Positions 17,913 through 25,689 of a DNA stretch of 64,000 bases are shown piece by piece. Every line of letters starts with the position of its first letter. The first letter of the stretch is position 1. This stretch comes from Maridesulfovibrio frigidus DSM 17176 (GTDB lineage Bacteria; Desulfobacterota; Desulfovibrionia; Desulfovibrionales; Desulfovibrionaceae), in assembly GCF_000711735.1 (NCBI RefSeq), contig NZ_JONL01000002.1, positions 62,001 to 126,000 on the forward strand, in the 5' to 3' direction. A model generated the notes under the pieces. The model did not search any database. It was not told the DNA's origin and saw only the letters and a program-made list of their open reading frames with translations. Made by a program: the position numbers and the translations under genes.

Positions 17913-19223
17913 CTACAATCTCCAGAATCTAATTCCAGCTTTATCAAGCTCATCGCGATCAAAAAAGCATTTTACGTCAATAATCAAAGCATTTGCAGGA
18001 ACTCTGAACCAGCTCTTGATTTCGTCAAAACTTAGATTGCGATATTCGTCATGCGAAACAGCAAGAATAACCGCATCCAGCCCGTTAAAATCAGAGAAAG
18101 GAACAGTTTTAAGTCCATATTCTTCTACAGCTTCTTCCGGATCAGCATAAGGATCGTGAACAAGAACATTGACCCCGAAGGAACGAAGCTCATCTACAAC
18201 GTCAACAACCTTTGTGTTGCGGAGATCAGGAACATTTTCCTTGAAGGTCAAACCGAGAATACCGACCTTAGCATTTTTAACTTTGCTGTCACCATCAATC
18301 ATTTGTTTAACTGTGGTTTCAGCCAAAAATTTACCTACAGAGTCATTAATCTTACGTCCGGCTAGAATAACCTGTGGGTGATGCCCGAGAGCTTCAGCCT
18401 TAGTAGTAAGGTAGTAAGGGTCAACTCCGATACAGTGCCCACCAACTAAGCCCGGACGAAACGGAAGGAAATTCCACTTTGTTCCAGCAGCTTCAAGAAC
18501 GTCAAGAGTATCAATACCCAAACGGTCAAAAATCATGGACAGCTCATTCATGAGAGCGATGTTAAGATCGCGCTGAGTATTTTCAATAACTTTAGCAGCT
18601 TCGGCAACCTTAATGCAGGCAGCGCGGTGAGTCCCAGCTGTAACAACAGTGGAATACAGCTTGTCTAAAAGATCCGCAACTTCAACAGAATTACCGGCAA
18701 CAACCTTTACGATTGTCTGTAAGGTATGTTCTCTGTCACCGGGATTGATTCTCTCTGGAGAATAACCAACACCGAACTCAGTTTCATACTCAAGCCCTGA
18801 TTCTTTGGCGAGAATCGGAACACATATATCTTCAGTAAGACCCGGATATACAGTAGATTCATATACAACTATCGATCCGGTAGACATATTCTTACCGACC
18901 ATTGTAGATGCGCCGACAACAGGGCGAAGATCAGGATTGCGTGCTTCATCGATCGGAGTAGGTACTGCGATAATTATTACGCCAGCATTCTTAAGCTCAG
19001 TAGGATCACTGGTGAACTCAACGAAATTATGAAAATCTGTTTCCAGAACTTCTGTTGTGCGGTCATAACCTTTGCGAAGCTCACTGATGCGCTGCTCGGA
19101 AATATCCAGCCCCAACACATTGAAATGACGTCCAAGAGCAACGGCAAGAGGCAGCCCGACATATCCGAGGCCGACAACTGCGACAGTGGTTTTCTTATCT
19201 TTTATATCTTCAAACTTAATCAT
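17913..19223 (-). CDS. UDP-N-acetylhexosamine 6-dehydrogenase (TviB/WbpO type)
   Basis: 436 residues. N-terminal Rossmann domain with VGLGYVGLP (17-25), STVYPG at about 123-128, AEAAKVIENTQRD at 208-219, and the catalytic Cys264 in GGHCIGVDPYY, then a C-terminal UDP-binding domain. The family oxidises UDP-HexNAc to the uronic acid with two NAD+, for capsule, O-antigen or exopolysaccharide. The sequence pattern GTKWNFLPFRPGLVGG resembles the TviB/WbpO/WbpP-partner subgroup more than UDP-glucose dehydrogenase. It stands between quinone genes without other sugar genes, so the pathway it serves is outside the window. Confidence 0.88.
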   Translation of the reverse strand: MIKFEDIKDKKTTVAVVGLGYVGLPLAVALGRHFNVLGLDISEQRISELRKGYDRTTEVLETDFHNFVEFTSDPTELKNAGVIIIAVPTPIDEARNPDLRPVVGASTMVGKNMSTGSIVVYESTVYPGLTEDICVPILAKESGLEYETEFGVGYSPERINPGDREHTLQTIVKVVAGNSVEVADLLDKLYSTVVTAGTHRAACIKVAEAAKVIENTQRDLNIALMNELSMIFDRLGIDTLDVLEAAGTKWNFLPFRPGLVGGHCIGVDPYYLTTKAEALGHHPQVILAGRKINDSVGKFLAETTVKQMIDGDSKVKNAKVGILGLTFKENVPDLRNTKVVDVVDELRSFGVNVLVHDPYADPEEAVEEYGLKTVPFSDFNGLDAVILAVSHDEYRNLSFDEIKSWFRVPANALIIDVKCFFDRDELDKAGIRFWRL

Positions 19224-19326
19224 GACTTCTAATCCTTTAATGTTTTACCGGAAAGCCGGTGACTATAATTCTTGTTCAATTACCATCTAAAATTTTATCA
19301 ACAAACTTCCGACAGAAGGGTGGACA

Positions 19327-19566
19327 ATGCTTAGCTGCCCATATAAAACCAGAGCTATGAATATTGACTGGTCTTTTTTGCTATCTGCCCTAGGCCTAGC
19401 CTTCATACTTGAAGGAATTCCCTACTTTTTGTTTTCTGAGCGTATGCCCAGAATTCTAATCTCTATCATCGAAAAAGGTCCGAAGCAGATGCGTATTCTC
19501 GGTCTGATTGCTATGATCTTCGGATTACTGCTTATCTCATTCGGGCAGTCTCTCGTTGACCTTTGA
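19327..19566 (+). CDS. DUF2065 small inner-membrane protein (YjeT-like)
   Basis: 79 residues with two hydrophobic helices (about 17-35 and 56-76) around a short basic loop (FSERMPRIL...KGPKQMRILG), the layout of DUF2065 proteins. GAAGGG precedes the first ATG; an alternative start at 19357 (MNIDWSFLLS) fits usual family length but has a weaker site. Some relatives stand next to HflK/HflC or purine genes; function is unknown. Its stop lies 4 bases from the end of convergent ubiE. Confidence 0.8.
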   Translation: MLSCPYKTRAMNIDWSFLLSALGLAFILEGIPYFLFSERMPRILISIIEKGPKQMRILGLIAMIFGLLLISFGQSLVDL

Positions 19567-19570
19567 CCGC

Positions 19571-20314
19571 TTACTCTGCTGACTCCAGAGGTTTTTCCGC
19601 CACATGAATGTACACAATTCCTGACAGCAGAGGGATGAACATCACTCTGCCGAATCCGGACTTGCGCAATTCTTCTCCTAAAGTTCTTTCGTCTGGGAAA
19701 GAGCGGATAGTGTCCGCTAAATACTTGTACGCACCGGAATCACCGGATACGACTTTACCCAAAAGCGGAAGAACCTTATTCAAATAAAAATTGTAAAAAC
19801 CTTTCCAAATACGCTTGCGCCCTGAACCAAACTCAAGAATACAAAATCTTGCGCCGGGTTTGAGTGTGCGCAAAATCTCTTCATATGCATCTTCACGTGG
19901 AAGAATATTGCGGATTCCGAATGCTATGGTTGCGCCGTCAAGACAAGAGTCTGGCAATGGTAGTTGCTTTCCATCTGCTTGAACTGCCGCCACCGTTGCA
20001 CCTCTTGTCTTCTCATGCTTGCCATCCAACTTTTTGGACTTCCCACAAGAAAGCATCGGATATGCGAAATCCATAGCTAGAACTTTGATGGATGGGTACT
20101 GTTTTTTCAGTTCCACAGAAACATCCAAAGTCCCAGCAGCAAGGTCAAGAACAAGGCCATTCTTAACTGGGCGAACAAGCTTTACCAAACGATAACGCCA
20201 GTAAATATCCTGCCCAGCGCTAAGAGCGTGGTTTAAAAAATCGTACCAGCCGGCAATTCGCCCGAACATGTCTGCAACTTTTTTACCATGCTCCTGATGC
20301 GTCTGCTCCTTCAT
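19571..20314 (-). CDS. ubiE: Demethylmenaquinone methyltransferase UbiE/MenG
   Basis: 247 residues. KVADMFGRIAGWYDFLNHALS at the N-terminus and VLDLAAGTLDVSVEL (SAM-binding motif I) are typical; motif I reads GTLD where GTGD is usual. GIRNILPREDAYEEILRTLKPGARFCILEF is the family's conserved core. It performs the final C-methylation of menaquinone at the membrane. The ATG abuts the stop of an upstream 61-residue gene, so the two are co-transcribed and probably translationally coupled. Together with ispB and mqnB it makes a loose menaquinone cluster. Confidence 0.92.
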   Translation of the reverse strand: MKEQTHQEHGKKVADMFGRIAGWYDFLNHALSAGQDIYWRYRLVKLVRPVKNGLVLDLAAGTLDVSVELKKQYPSIKVLAMDFAYPMLSCGKSKKLDGKHEKTRGATVAAVQADGKQLPLPDSCLDGATIAFGIRNILPREDAYEEILRTLKPGARFCILEFGSGRKRIWKGFYNFYLNKVLPLLGKVVSGDSGAYKYLADTIRSFPDERTLGEELRKSGFGRVMFIPLLSGIVYIHVAEKPLESAE

Positions 20315-20500
20315 CTACTTTGAATCTCCATTAGCTTCTTCTGTCGCAGCATTTTGTTGTGCTCTGACAGAAGCAATAACATCGGCGTATATAGAGCTGA
20401 AATTTTCGGAAAAGTTAGACGGAGAAATTCTTCCCACTTCGATGAATTTTACGACTATTTCCTTAGTTACCTGCAAAGCCTGCTTCTCAATTTTATCCAT
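20315..20500 (-). CDS. 61-residue conserved-looking hypothetical protein before ubiE
   Basis: Starts MDKIEKQALQVTKEIVVKFIE with CAGGAG 8 bases upstream; a longer frame upstream runs through a GC-rich hairpin and is unlikely to be coding. It is a short, largely helical protein containing EVGRISPSNF, with a polar tail, and it ends directly at the ubiE start. Similar short conjugal-transfer TraR/YbiI-unrelated helices precede methyltransferase genes in other bacteria only by analogy; I do not recognise the family. Confidence 0.7.
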   Translation of the reverse strand: MDKIEKQALQVTKEIVVKFIEVGRISPSNFSENFSSIYADVIASVRAQQNAATEEANGDSK

Positions 20501-20511
20501 AATATGCTCCT

Positions 20512-20700
20512 GCTTGCGCTGAAAACCCCGCCCGGGGGAAATGGCCACGACCTCCACAGGTAGGGCTACCGGGCGGGTAAAAAGAAAAAAACCGAAAAGC
20601 CCTTCTCTTTTGAGAGGCTCAGTAACATGAGACCCCCATTTAGTCGACCCGCCTATTTTCCCGCATTTTGCACGCAGGACCCTGTGAAAATCAAACAATT
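20512..20700 (-). ncRNA. Structured leader or small RNA upstream of the 61-residue gene and ubiE
   Basis: On the minus strand there are two separate strong hairpins. The first (GAGCCTCTC-AAAA-GAGAAGGGCT, about 20589-20621) runs into TTTTCGGTTTTTTTC and looks like an intrinsic terminator. The second (20524-20578) has arms CCCGCCCGG and CCGGGCGGG closing a loop that itself can fold (GGTAGCCCTACC; GGTCGTGGCC), followed by TTTT, 24 bases before the start codon of the 61-residue gene. This could be a terminated small RNA plus a structured leader, or an attenuator/riboswitch. I could not match it to a known riboswitch, SRP RNA or 6S RNA. Confidence 0.4.
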
Positions 20701-20731
20701 TATCAAATATTTAAGCCACATAAAGTAAAGA

Positions 20732-20761
20732 GGTCCGCTGGAATATAACCTCCAGCGGACC
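20732..20761 (-). terminator. Hairpin after the 799-residue gene
   Basis: Perfect 11-base arms GGTCCGCTGGA with an 8-base loop follow the stop codon; the T-run behind it is imperfect (CTCTTTACTTT). Confidence 0.65.
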
Positions 20762-20792
20762 GTCAAATTAATCTGTATTTTTTTTCGTCCAA

Positions 20793-23192
20793 TTATTCTT
20801 CAAATTCACGGGCAAGAGCCGCAATTTCCTCTCGAATAATTCTAGCAGCTTCAGCCGGGACGGACTTTTCAAGCTTCACAGCAAGAATATCATCAATAGT
20901 AGACTTGAAGGATTCTTCAATTTCTGCCTTCATCTCGTCTACCTTCTCGGCAATGCGAGGTGTCAGATAGTCTTCTATCTCTTCGGTTAAGGTACTCTTT
21001 ATACGATAAAATGAAGTAGATTCAGGATCAAGTTCTTTCTCCAAAACGCTACTTACCAATTCTTCTACATTTGGAGCTTCATCCAGACGTTCTTCAGTAA
21101 TAGATACACGCTCGCCCATTTCGACCTGAAGAGTATCTACAGCCGTAATGCGCTCGCCAATTTCAGTCTGAATATTTTCTGCAGCCGAGACGCGTTCGCT
21201 AATTTCGGCCTGATTATTTTCTGCGACCGAGACACGTTCGCTAATTTCGGTCTGAATATTTTCTGCGGCCGAGACGCGTTCGCCAATTCCGGTCTGAATA
21301 TTTTCCGTGACCGATACACGTTCACTCATTTCTATCTGATTATTTTCTACAGCCAAGACGCGTTCGCCTATCCCAGACTGAACCTCTGCGGCAGCAGCGG
21401 CTGCAATTGCAACAACCGCCGGAGCTTCCGGCTTAAGAACTTCGCTTAATTTCTGATCAATGGCAGAGTCTACATCAACACCCTGAGACAGCTTATCCTC
21501 AAGAGCCTGAATATTTTCCATCATCGCAGAAACGTTACTTTCAAGAGAATCAAACTTAGCAAGCTTATCTTCTAATGTGGCAATCTTAGAAGAAGACTCA
21601 GCAAGTGCAATCTCAAGATCTTCCGCACGCTTTTCAGCTAGTGCAACTTTTTCTTCAAGGTCAGCACCCTTACAACCCGCTGCATTCTCTTCAACAAAAT
21701 ATTTCAATGAGCCTAACTGAGAGTCAAGCTGGCTGACTTGTTCTGTTAAGCTATCAACAACCTCAGAACTAACTGATGCGACAACCTCATCAACCGGTAC
21801 GGAATCATCCTCCAGATCAGAGAAGTCCATGTCGACATCTTCAAGTAATTCACCAAGATCAATGTCACCATTATCAAGATCGACATCATCATCGATAGAA
21901 CCCAGAAGGTCAGCATCTTCAAATTCAGCAACATCAATTTCAGGATCAGAATCATAATCTAAAGATTCGCTCTCTAAAGATAAATCAAGATCATCAGTAT
22001 CTTCAAGAAGAGAATCTAAATCTACATCAAGATCTATATCTTCTGCTGCAACCTCTTCTGTTGCGACTTCTTCTAGCACTGGTTCTTCTGCGGTAAGCTC
22101 TTCTATCACGGGTTCTTCCGCAACAGCTTCCACCACAGGTTCTTCTTCCGGAGCAACATCTATGACATCTGCCTCAACCATTCCCTCTGCTTCAGCAATT
22201 GGTTCTGCGCCCAACAAATCATCAAGAGGATCAAGGCCTTCTTCTGATACTTCTACTAATTCATCCTCTCCATCAGTAAGCAGAGCTTCGATATCTTCAT
22301 CAGCAAGCACATCGTCAACAACGCCTGAAAGATCAACGCCATCTTCTACTTCGCCAAGCAAGTCATCAAGTTCGCCAAGTTCATCATCACCGGAATCTTC
22401 AAGCAACTGATCAAGGTCCGCGACATCTGTATCGCCATTAAATAAATCATCTACATCAAGATCATCGTCCGCAGCTACAGTCGTCTCGCCGCCAAGATCA
22501 TCAATGAGATTATCCAATCCTTCAGGGTCAATATCTGCATCTGCAGCCCCATCAAAATCAGCCATCAGCTCTGCTTCGCCGAGATCAAAATTTTCTAATA
22601 AATCGTCAGTATCTTTGTCCACGGACCCTGCTTCCTCAACAATATCGTCAAGCTCAAGCACATCTTCCTCAACGACATCATCCAGAACAAGAGCATCATC
22701 TCCTGCTTCCTCAACGACATCAGTCAAATCAAGAATATCATCATCCGCAACATCTTCAATAACGTCGTCAAGCACAAGAGCATCATCATCTCCAGCGTCC
22801 TCAACAACATCAGTCAAATCAAGAATGTCATCATCCGCAACATCTTCTATAACATCATCAAGCACAAGAGCATCATCGGCTCCTGCGTCCTCAACAACAT
22901 CAGTCAAGTCAAGGATTTCGTCGCCCGCGAAATCATCAACTATATCATCAAGTACGAGGACATCGTCCTCTGCTACAACATCGTCAAGCACCAGAAGATC
23001 TTCATCCTCGGATTCATTTGCAGCTGACTCGTCGAGATCAAGGTCTTCAGAGAAGAGATCTTCGAGTTCCTGCTCAAAAATATCATCGACATCAGGAGCG
23101 CCAGAAGAACCGCTATCAGCAATTTCTTCCGCGATATCATTAAGGTCTAAAACCTCGTCCTTTGCCTGCTTATCCTGTGAATCCGGGGTCAT
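20793..23192 (-). CDS. Very acidic repeat protein with disordered N-terminus and coiled-coil C-terminus
   Basis: 799 residues, Asp/Glu-rich, no signal peptide and no membrane helix. Residues about 60-190 carry 30-residue repeats alternating ILDLTDVVEDAG and ALVLDDVIEDVADDD; about 190-480 is acidic and low complexity. Residues about 490-600 are heptad-like. Residues about 605-705 contain seven 14-residue units (ERVSxAENxQxEIx), i.e. two heptads each. The end is amphipathic helical and charged (VPAEAARIIREEIAALAREFEE). Repeated L-D-D-V/L-T-D-V motifs plus a helical C-terminal end recall polar scaffold proteins of the PopZ kind, but this is an analogy, not homology I can prove. AGAGGG precedes the ATG. 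It follows cytochrome c3 with a terminator between. Confidence 0.85.
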   Translation of the reverse strand: MTPDSQDKQAKDEVLDLNDIAEEIADSGSSGAPDVDDIFEQELEDLFSEDLDLDESAANESEDEDLLVLDDVVAEDDVLVLDDIVDDFAGDEILDLTDVVEDAGADDALVLDDVIEDVADDDILDLTDVVEDAGDDDALVLDDVIEDVADDDILDLTDVVEEAGDDALVLDDVVEEDVLELDDIVEEAGSVDKDTDDLLENFDLGEAELMADFDGAADADIDPEGLDNLIDDLGGETTVAADDDLDVDDLFNGDTDVADLDQLLEDSGDDELGELDDLLGEVEDGVDLSGVVDDVLADEDIEALLTDGEDELVEVSEEGLDPLDDLLGAEPIAEAEGMVEADVIDVAPEEEPVVEAVAEEPVIEELTAEEPVLEEVATEEVAAEDIDLDVDLDSLLEDTDDLDLSLESESLDYDSDPEIDVAEFEDADLLGSIDDDVDLDNGDIDLGELLEDVDMDFSDLEDDSVPVDEVVASVSSEVVDSLTEQVSQLDSQLGSLKYFVEENAAGCKGADLEEKVALAEKRAEDLEIALAESSSKIATLEDKLAKFDSLESNVSAMMENIQALEDKLSQGVDVDSAIDQKLSEVLKPEAPAVVAIAAAAAAEVQSGIGERVLAVENNQIEMSERVSVTENIQTGIGERVSAAENIQTEISERVSVAENNQAEISERVSAAENIQTEIGERITAVDTLQVEMGERVSITEERLDEAPNVEELVSSVLEKELDPESTSFYRIKSTLTEEIEDYLTPRIAEKVDEMKAEIEESFKSTIDDILAVKLEKSVPAEAARIIREEIAALAREFEE
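21072..21370 (-). repeat. 42-base coding tandem repeat (seven units)
   Basis: Each unit encodes a 14-residue, two-heptad coiled-coil segment starting ERV or ERI. Units differ by several bases, so the array is not a recent expansion; it resembles a CRISPR array only superficially because the units lie in frame without spacers. Confidence 0.8.
22690..22930 (-). repeat. 90-base coding tandem repeat
   Basis: The block TCAACRACATCAGTCAARTC recurs at 22711, 22801 and 22891, exactly 90 bases apart, encoding the 30-residue acidic repeat. Neighbouring units are nearly identical, suggesting recent duplication and possible copy-number variation between strains. Confidence 0.8.
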
Positions 23193-23214
23193 AGCTTACC
23201 CTCTGTGAAAATTT

Positions 23215-23238
23215 AAAAAGGGGACCCGTAAGTCCCCC
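23215..23238 (-). terminator. Terminator of the cytochrome c3 gene
   Basis: On the minus strand GGGGAC pairs with GTCCCC and is followed by five T. Confidence 0.75.
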
Positions 23239-23260
23239 TTCATTACAAAATCAAGAATAC

Positions 23261-23668
23261 TTACTTCTTTTTCTTAGGGTGACAATCGCCACACTTAGTA
23301 GGTCCAGTCTTAGCTTTAGCTTTCTTCATAGACTTATGACAGCCTACACAGCTATTGTCAGCTTTAGCATGGAAAGCAGAGTAGAAAGACTCAGGCTTTT
23401 TCTTGCCTTTTTTACTTGTGTCAACGTGACAGCCTTCAGAAGAACATTTCTTTACAGCAGCTTTGCCGTCCCAAGTGTGGTGACACTTAGCACAGTCAAC
23501 AGCAACATGTCCTTTGTGAGAAAAATCAACAGGCGCTTTAGTCATCTTAGCACCAGCTGGTGCTTTCAGAACCATATCACCAGGAGCATCTACAGCGTAC
23601 AAAGTAGGGAGTGCGAATGCACATACTAATGCAGCTGTAACCATACAAATCAATAAGGTCTTTTTCAT
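23261..23668 (-). CDS. Periplasmic tetraheme cytochrome c3 (class III)
   Basis: 135 residues. A signal peptide (1-25, ending LYA) leads to a mature protein with four heme-binding motifs: CAKCHH, CSSEGCH (four residues between the Cys), CVGCH and CGDCH. FSHKGH and FHAK supply further axial His. The DAPGD-MVLKAPAGAKMTKAPVDFSHK opening (split here) is typical of the type I cytochrome c3 of sulfate reducers, the periplasmic electron carrier for hydrogenases and formate dehydrogenases. The classical c3 has four-residue spacing in hemes 2 and 4; here heme 4 has two. The tail is very Lys-rich (PKKKK). GGAGG precedes the start. Confidence 0.93.
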   Translation of the reverse strand: MKKTLLICMVTAALVCAFALPTLYAVDAPGDMVLKAPAGAKMTKAPVDFSHKGHVAVDCAKCHHTWDGKAAVKKCSSEGCHVDTSKKGKKKPESFYSAFHAKADNSCVGCHKSMKKAKAKTGPTKCGDCHPKKKK

Positions 23669-23806
23669 CCTAAGTTTCCTCCATTAAAATAACGTTAACC
23701 TAATTACAGTCTCCTAGAGGATTTAATTTAGAAAAAAAACCATGTCAAGCACACTCAGCAAAAACAATCTATTAAGATCAACTAAATCAATCGCTTTTAC
23801 GACTCA

Positions 23807-24661
23807 TTAAATATCATATTTTCTTGCATATCCACGAGGAGTAAGCATCTTATCCCCAACTGCTCTACTTGAAGAATTACCAATAATTAATACAGTTTGC
23901 ATATCTACATCTTCTTCATTCACAGAACCTAAAGTCACGACCTGAACTCGCTGACCTTCCCGATATGCTTTATTCACAATCCCGACAGGAGTTGTCTCGT
24001 CACGAAATTCTTTTATTATTTTAATAGCATCTTTCAAATGTCCGGCTCTTTTTTTAGAACGCGGATTGTAAATTGCTATAACAAAATCCCCATCAGCAGC
24101 ACATTTTAACCGTTTTTCTATCTTTTCCCACGGAGTGAGCAAATCACTTAAGCTGACGGACGCAAAATCGTGCATAAGCGGAGCACCAAGAAGGGCCGCA
24201 GCCGCAGTAAAAGCTGGAATCCCAGGAACGACTTCAAAACATATATCCCTAAACAGATCACGCGCTTCAAGAAGCTCCATAATGAGCCCTGCCATGGCAT
24301 AAATCCCGGGATCACCACTGCAAACCATCACCACGTCTTTGCCGGCCAACGCTTCATCAATAGCTTTTCGGCAACGCTCTACTTCCGCCATCATGCCAGT
24401 AGATAAAACATCTTTGCCCTCAAGCAAATCTGCCGGAACCAGCTTCACATAGCCCGTATAACCTACCACACAATCAGCTTGTTTAATAGCGTCTCGAGCT
24501 TGAGGAGCCATTAGACACTCATCGCCCGGCCCGAGTCCTACGACTCTAAGACACCCTTTATTATGAGATCCTTTGCTACAGCCATTGTTACTCGCGCACT
24601 TTTGTTCTTCGGTATTATCAGATCCATTGTTCCGGCCTGTTTCATCGCTGCCGCTTCGCAT
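23807..24661 (-). CDS. cobJ: Precorrin-3B/cobalt-factor III C17-methyltransferase
   Basis: 284 residues. From residue 37 it is a standard SAM-dependent tetrapyrrole methylase: VVGLGPGDECLMAPQA, CSGDPGIYAMAG and AIYNPRSKKR are family blocks. It methylates C17 during ring contraction in B12 synthesis. The first 36 residues (Ser/Asn/Gly-rich, four Cys) are extra and are encoded inside the 3' end of cbiG in another frame; there is no other in-frame ATG, GTG or TTG before the conserved core, so the 124-base overlap appears real. GGGAG lies 10 bases upstream of the ATG. Alternatively a shift of frame within the overlap could produce a CbiG-CobJ fusion. Confidence 0.88.
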   Translation of the reverse strand: MRSGSDETGRNNGSDNTEEQKCASNNGCSKGSHNKGCLRVVGLGPGDECLMAPQARDAIKQADCVVGYTGYVKLVPADLLEGKDVLSTGMMAEVERCRKAIDEALAGKDVVMVCSGDPGIYAMAGLIMELLEARDLFRDICFEVVPGIPAFTAAAALLGAPLMHDFASVSLSDLLTPWEKIEKRLKCAADGDFVIAIYNPRSKKRAGHLKDAIKIIKEFRDETTPVGIVNKAYREGQRVQVVTLGSVNEEDVDMQTVLIIGNSSSRAVGDKMLTPRGYARKYDI

Positions 24662-25587
24662 ACGCTGCCAACTCCCATATGTTTCATCACCATTCCCGAG
24701 GGATTGGTTCCTTTAATTTTGTCTAATTCATCTGCACTGAAAAATTTTATTTCGAGCCCCATGCGCTCGGCAAATTCAAGCATCCCAACTTCATCACTTT
24801 TAGCATCAATGCTGGACATAGAGCCAATTGACTGGCCCGCAACGCCATGATCAGCCAAAACGGCCACAATCAACGCGTATATTTCTTCAGCCGGAACACC
24901 TCTTCGACATCCCACACCAAGCCGCAGACATTGAGGGTAAAGCTTGAGCACACTTTCCGGCAAAACGTGAACACGCCAATCAATGCAAACGCCGCATCGT
25001 AAGTCCGCAAGTTCGCGGACATTCTCAACTCTATAAAAATAAGCACTAAGTCCATCCAAGTCCATATCCCCTTCAGGATCGTAAACTCCGACCATTTCGC
25101 CATCGAGCAAAGCACTGTTCACAGTCTTTATCCTGTCTATCTCACCAATAACCAGCCCATTTTTCTGAGCAAGCATGTCTATAGAAGGAACTCCGGCACA
25201 GTCTGTAGCGGTAGTAACCACAGCAGTCGCCCCGATTTTACCGGCTATCATGTAAGCAAGTTCATTGGCCCCGCCCAAGTGGCCCGAAAGAAGTGAAATG
25301 ACAAACTGCCCTTCCTGATCAAGCACCACCACAGCGGGATCTTTATCCTTTGATTCCAAATGCGGCGCAATAGCGCGAACCACAATGCCCGAGGCGGCAA
25401 TAAAAATATGGGAATCGTAAAGAGAAAAAGTTTCCGCAATAAGCGGCAGGAATTGCGTGTAAGAAATATCGCTATCATCAGCGTAGCGTTCAAGTACATA
25501 GCAAACTGCGTCTGCTTCTGGTGCAATGGAGCGCGCAAGTTCCGCGCCTTTGGCAGTTAGGGCGTATATGGCTGTTTTGGTGTTCAT
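24538..25587 (-). CDS. cbiG: Cobalt-precorrin-5A hydrolase
   Basis: 349 residues with the N-terminal, mid and C-terminal CbiG domains: HIFIAASGIVVRAIAPHLESKDKDPAVVVLD-type core (split here), LLSGHLGGANELA near 98-110, GVGCRRG at 220-226 and the C-terminal SVCEAAAM...VPKNKSARVTMAVA-like end. It opens the lactone ring of cobalt-precorrin 5A, releasing acetaldehyde, in anaerobic B12 synthesis. The end is complete and ends in TAG, overlapping cobJ by 124 bases. AGAGAAG precedes the start. A terminator separates it from hemL. Confidence 0.9.
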   Translation of the reverse strand: MNTKTAIYALTAKGAELARSIAPEADAVCYVLERYADDSDISYTQFLPLIAETFSLYDSHIFIAASGIVVRAIAPHLESKDKDPAVVVLDQEGQFVISLLSGHLGGANELAYMIAGKIGATAVVTTATDCAGVPSIDMLAQKNGLVIGEIDRIKTVNSALLDGEMVGVYDPEGDMDLDGLSAYFYRVENVRELADLRCGVCIDWRVHVLPESVLKLYPQCLRLGVGCRRGVPAEEIYALIVAVLADHGVAGQSIGSMSSIDAKSDEVGMLEFAERMGLEIKFFSADELDKIKGTNPSGMVMKHMGVGSVCEAAAMKQAGTMDLIIPKNKSARVTMAVAKDLIIKGVLES

Positions 25588-25625
25588 AATACTTCTCTAA
25601 TTAAAGTAGATACCGGAAGAAAGCA

Positions 25626-25660
25626 AAAGTTCGGGAAGAGTTAACCTCTCCCCGAACTTT
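25626..25660 (-). terminator. hemL terminator
   Basis: AAAGTTCGGG pairs with CCCGAACTTT, with inner GAG/CTC pairs and T residues following on the minus strand. Confidence 0.75.
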
Positions 25661-25689
25661 ACGTGGAATATTTTACAAGAAACTAGTTA

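Noticed and set aside
20501-20698. N-terminal extension of the 61-residue protein
   Set aside because: It runs through GC-rich hairpins, whereas the internal ATG has CAGGAG at correct spacing.
20524-20700. SRP RNA or 6S RNA
   Set aside because: The SRP GGAA-tetraloop motif and the 6S long bulged hairpin are not visible; kept only as an unassigned structured region.
21072-21370. CRISPR-like array of 42-base repeats
   Set aside because: Units are contiguous, in frame and diverged with no unique spacers; they encode coiled-coil segments.
22504-23208. Long plus-strand Ser-rich reading frame opposite the acidic repeat protein
   Set aside because: It is the complement of Asp/Glu-rich repeats (GAY/GAR read backwards gives Ser), has no ribosome-binding site and no recognisable fold.
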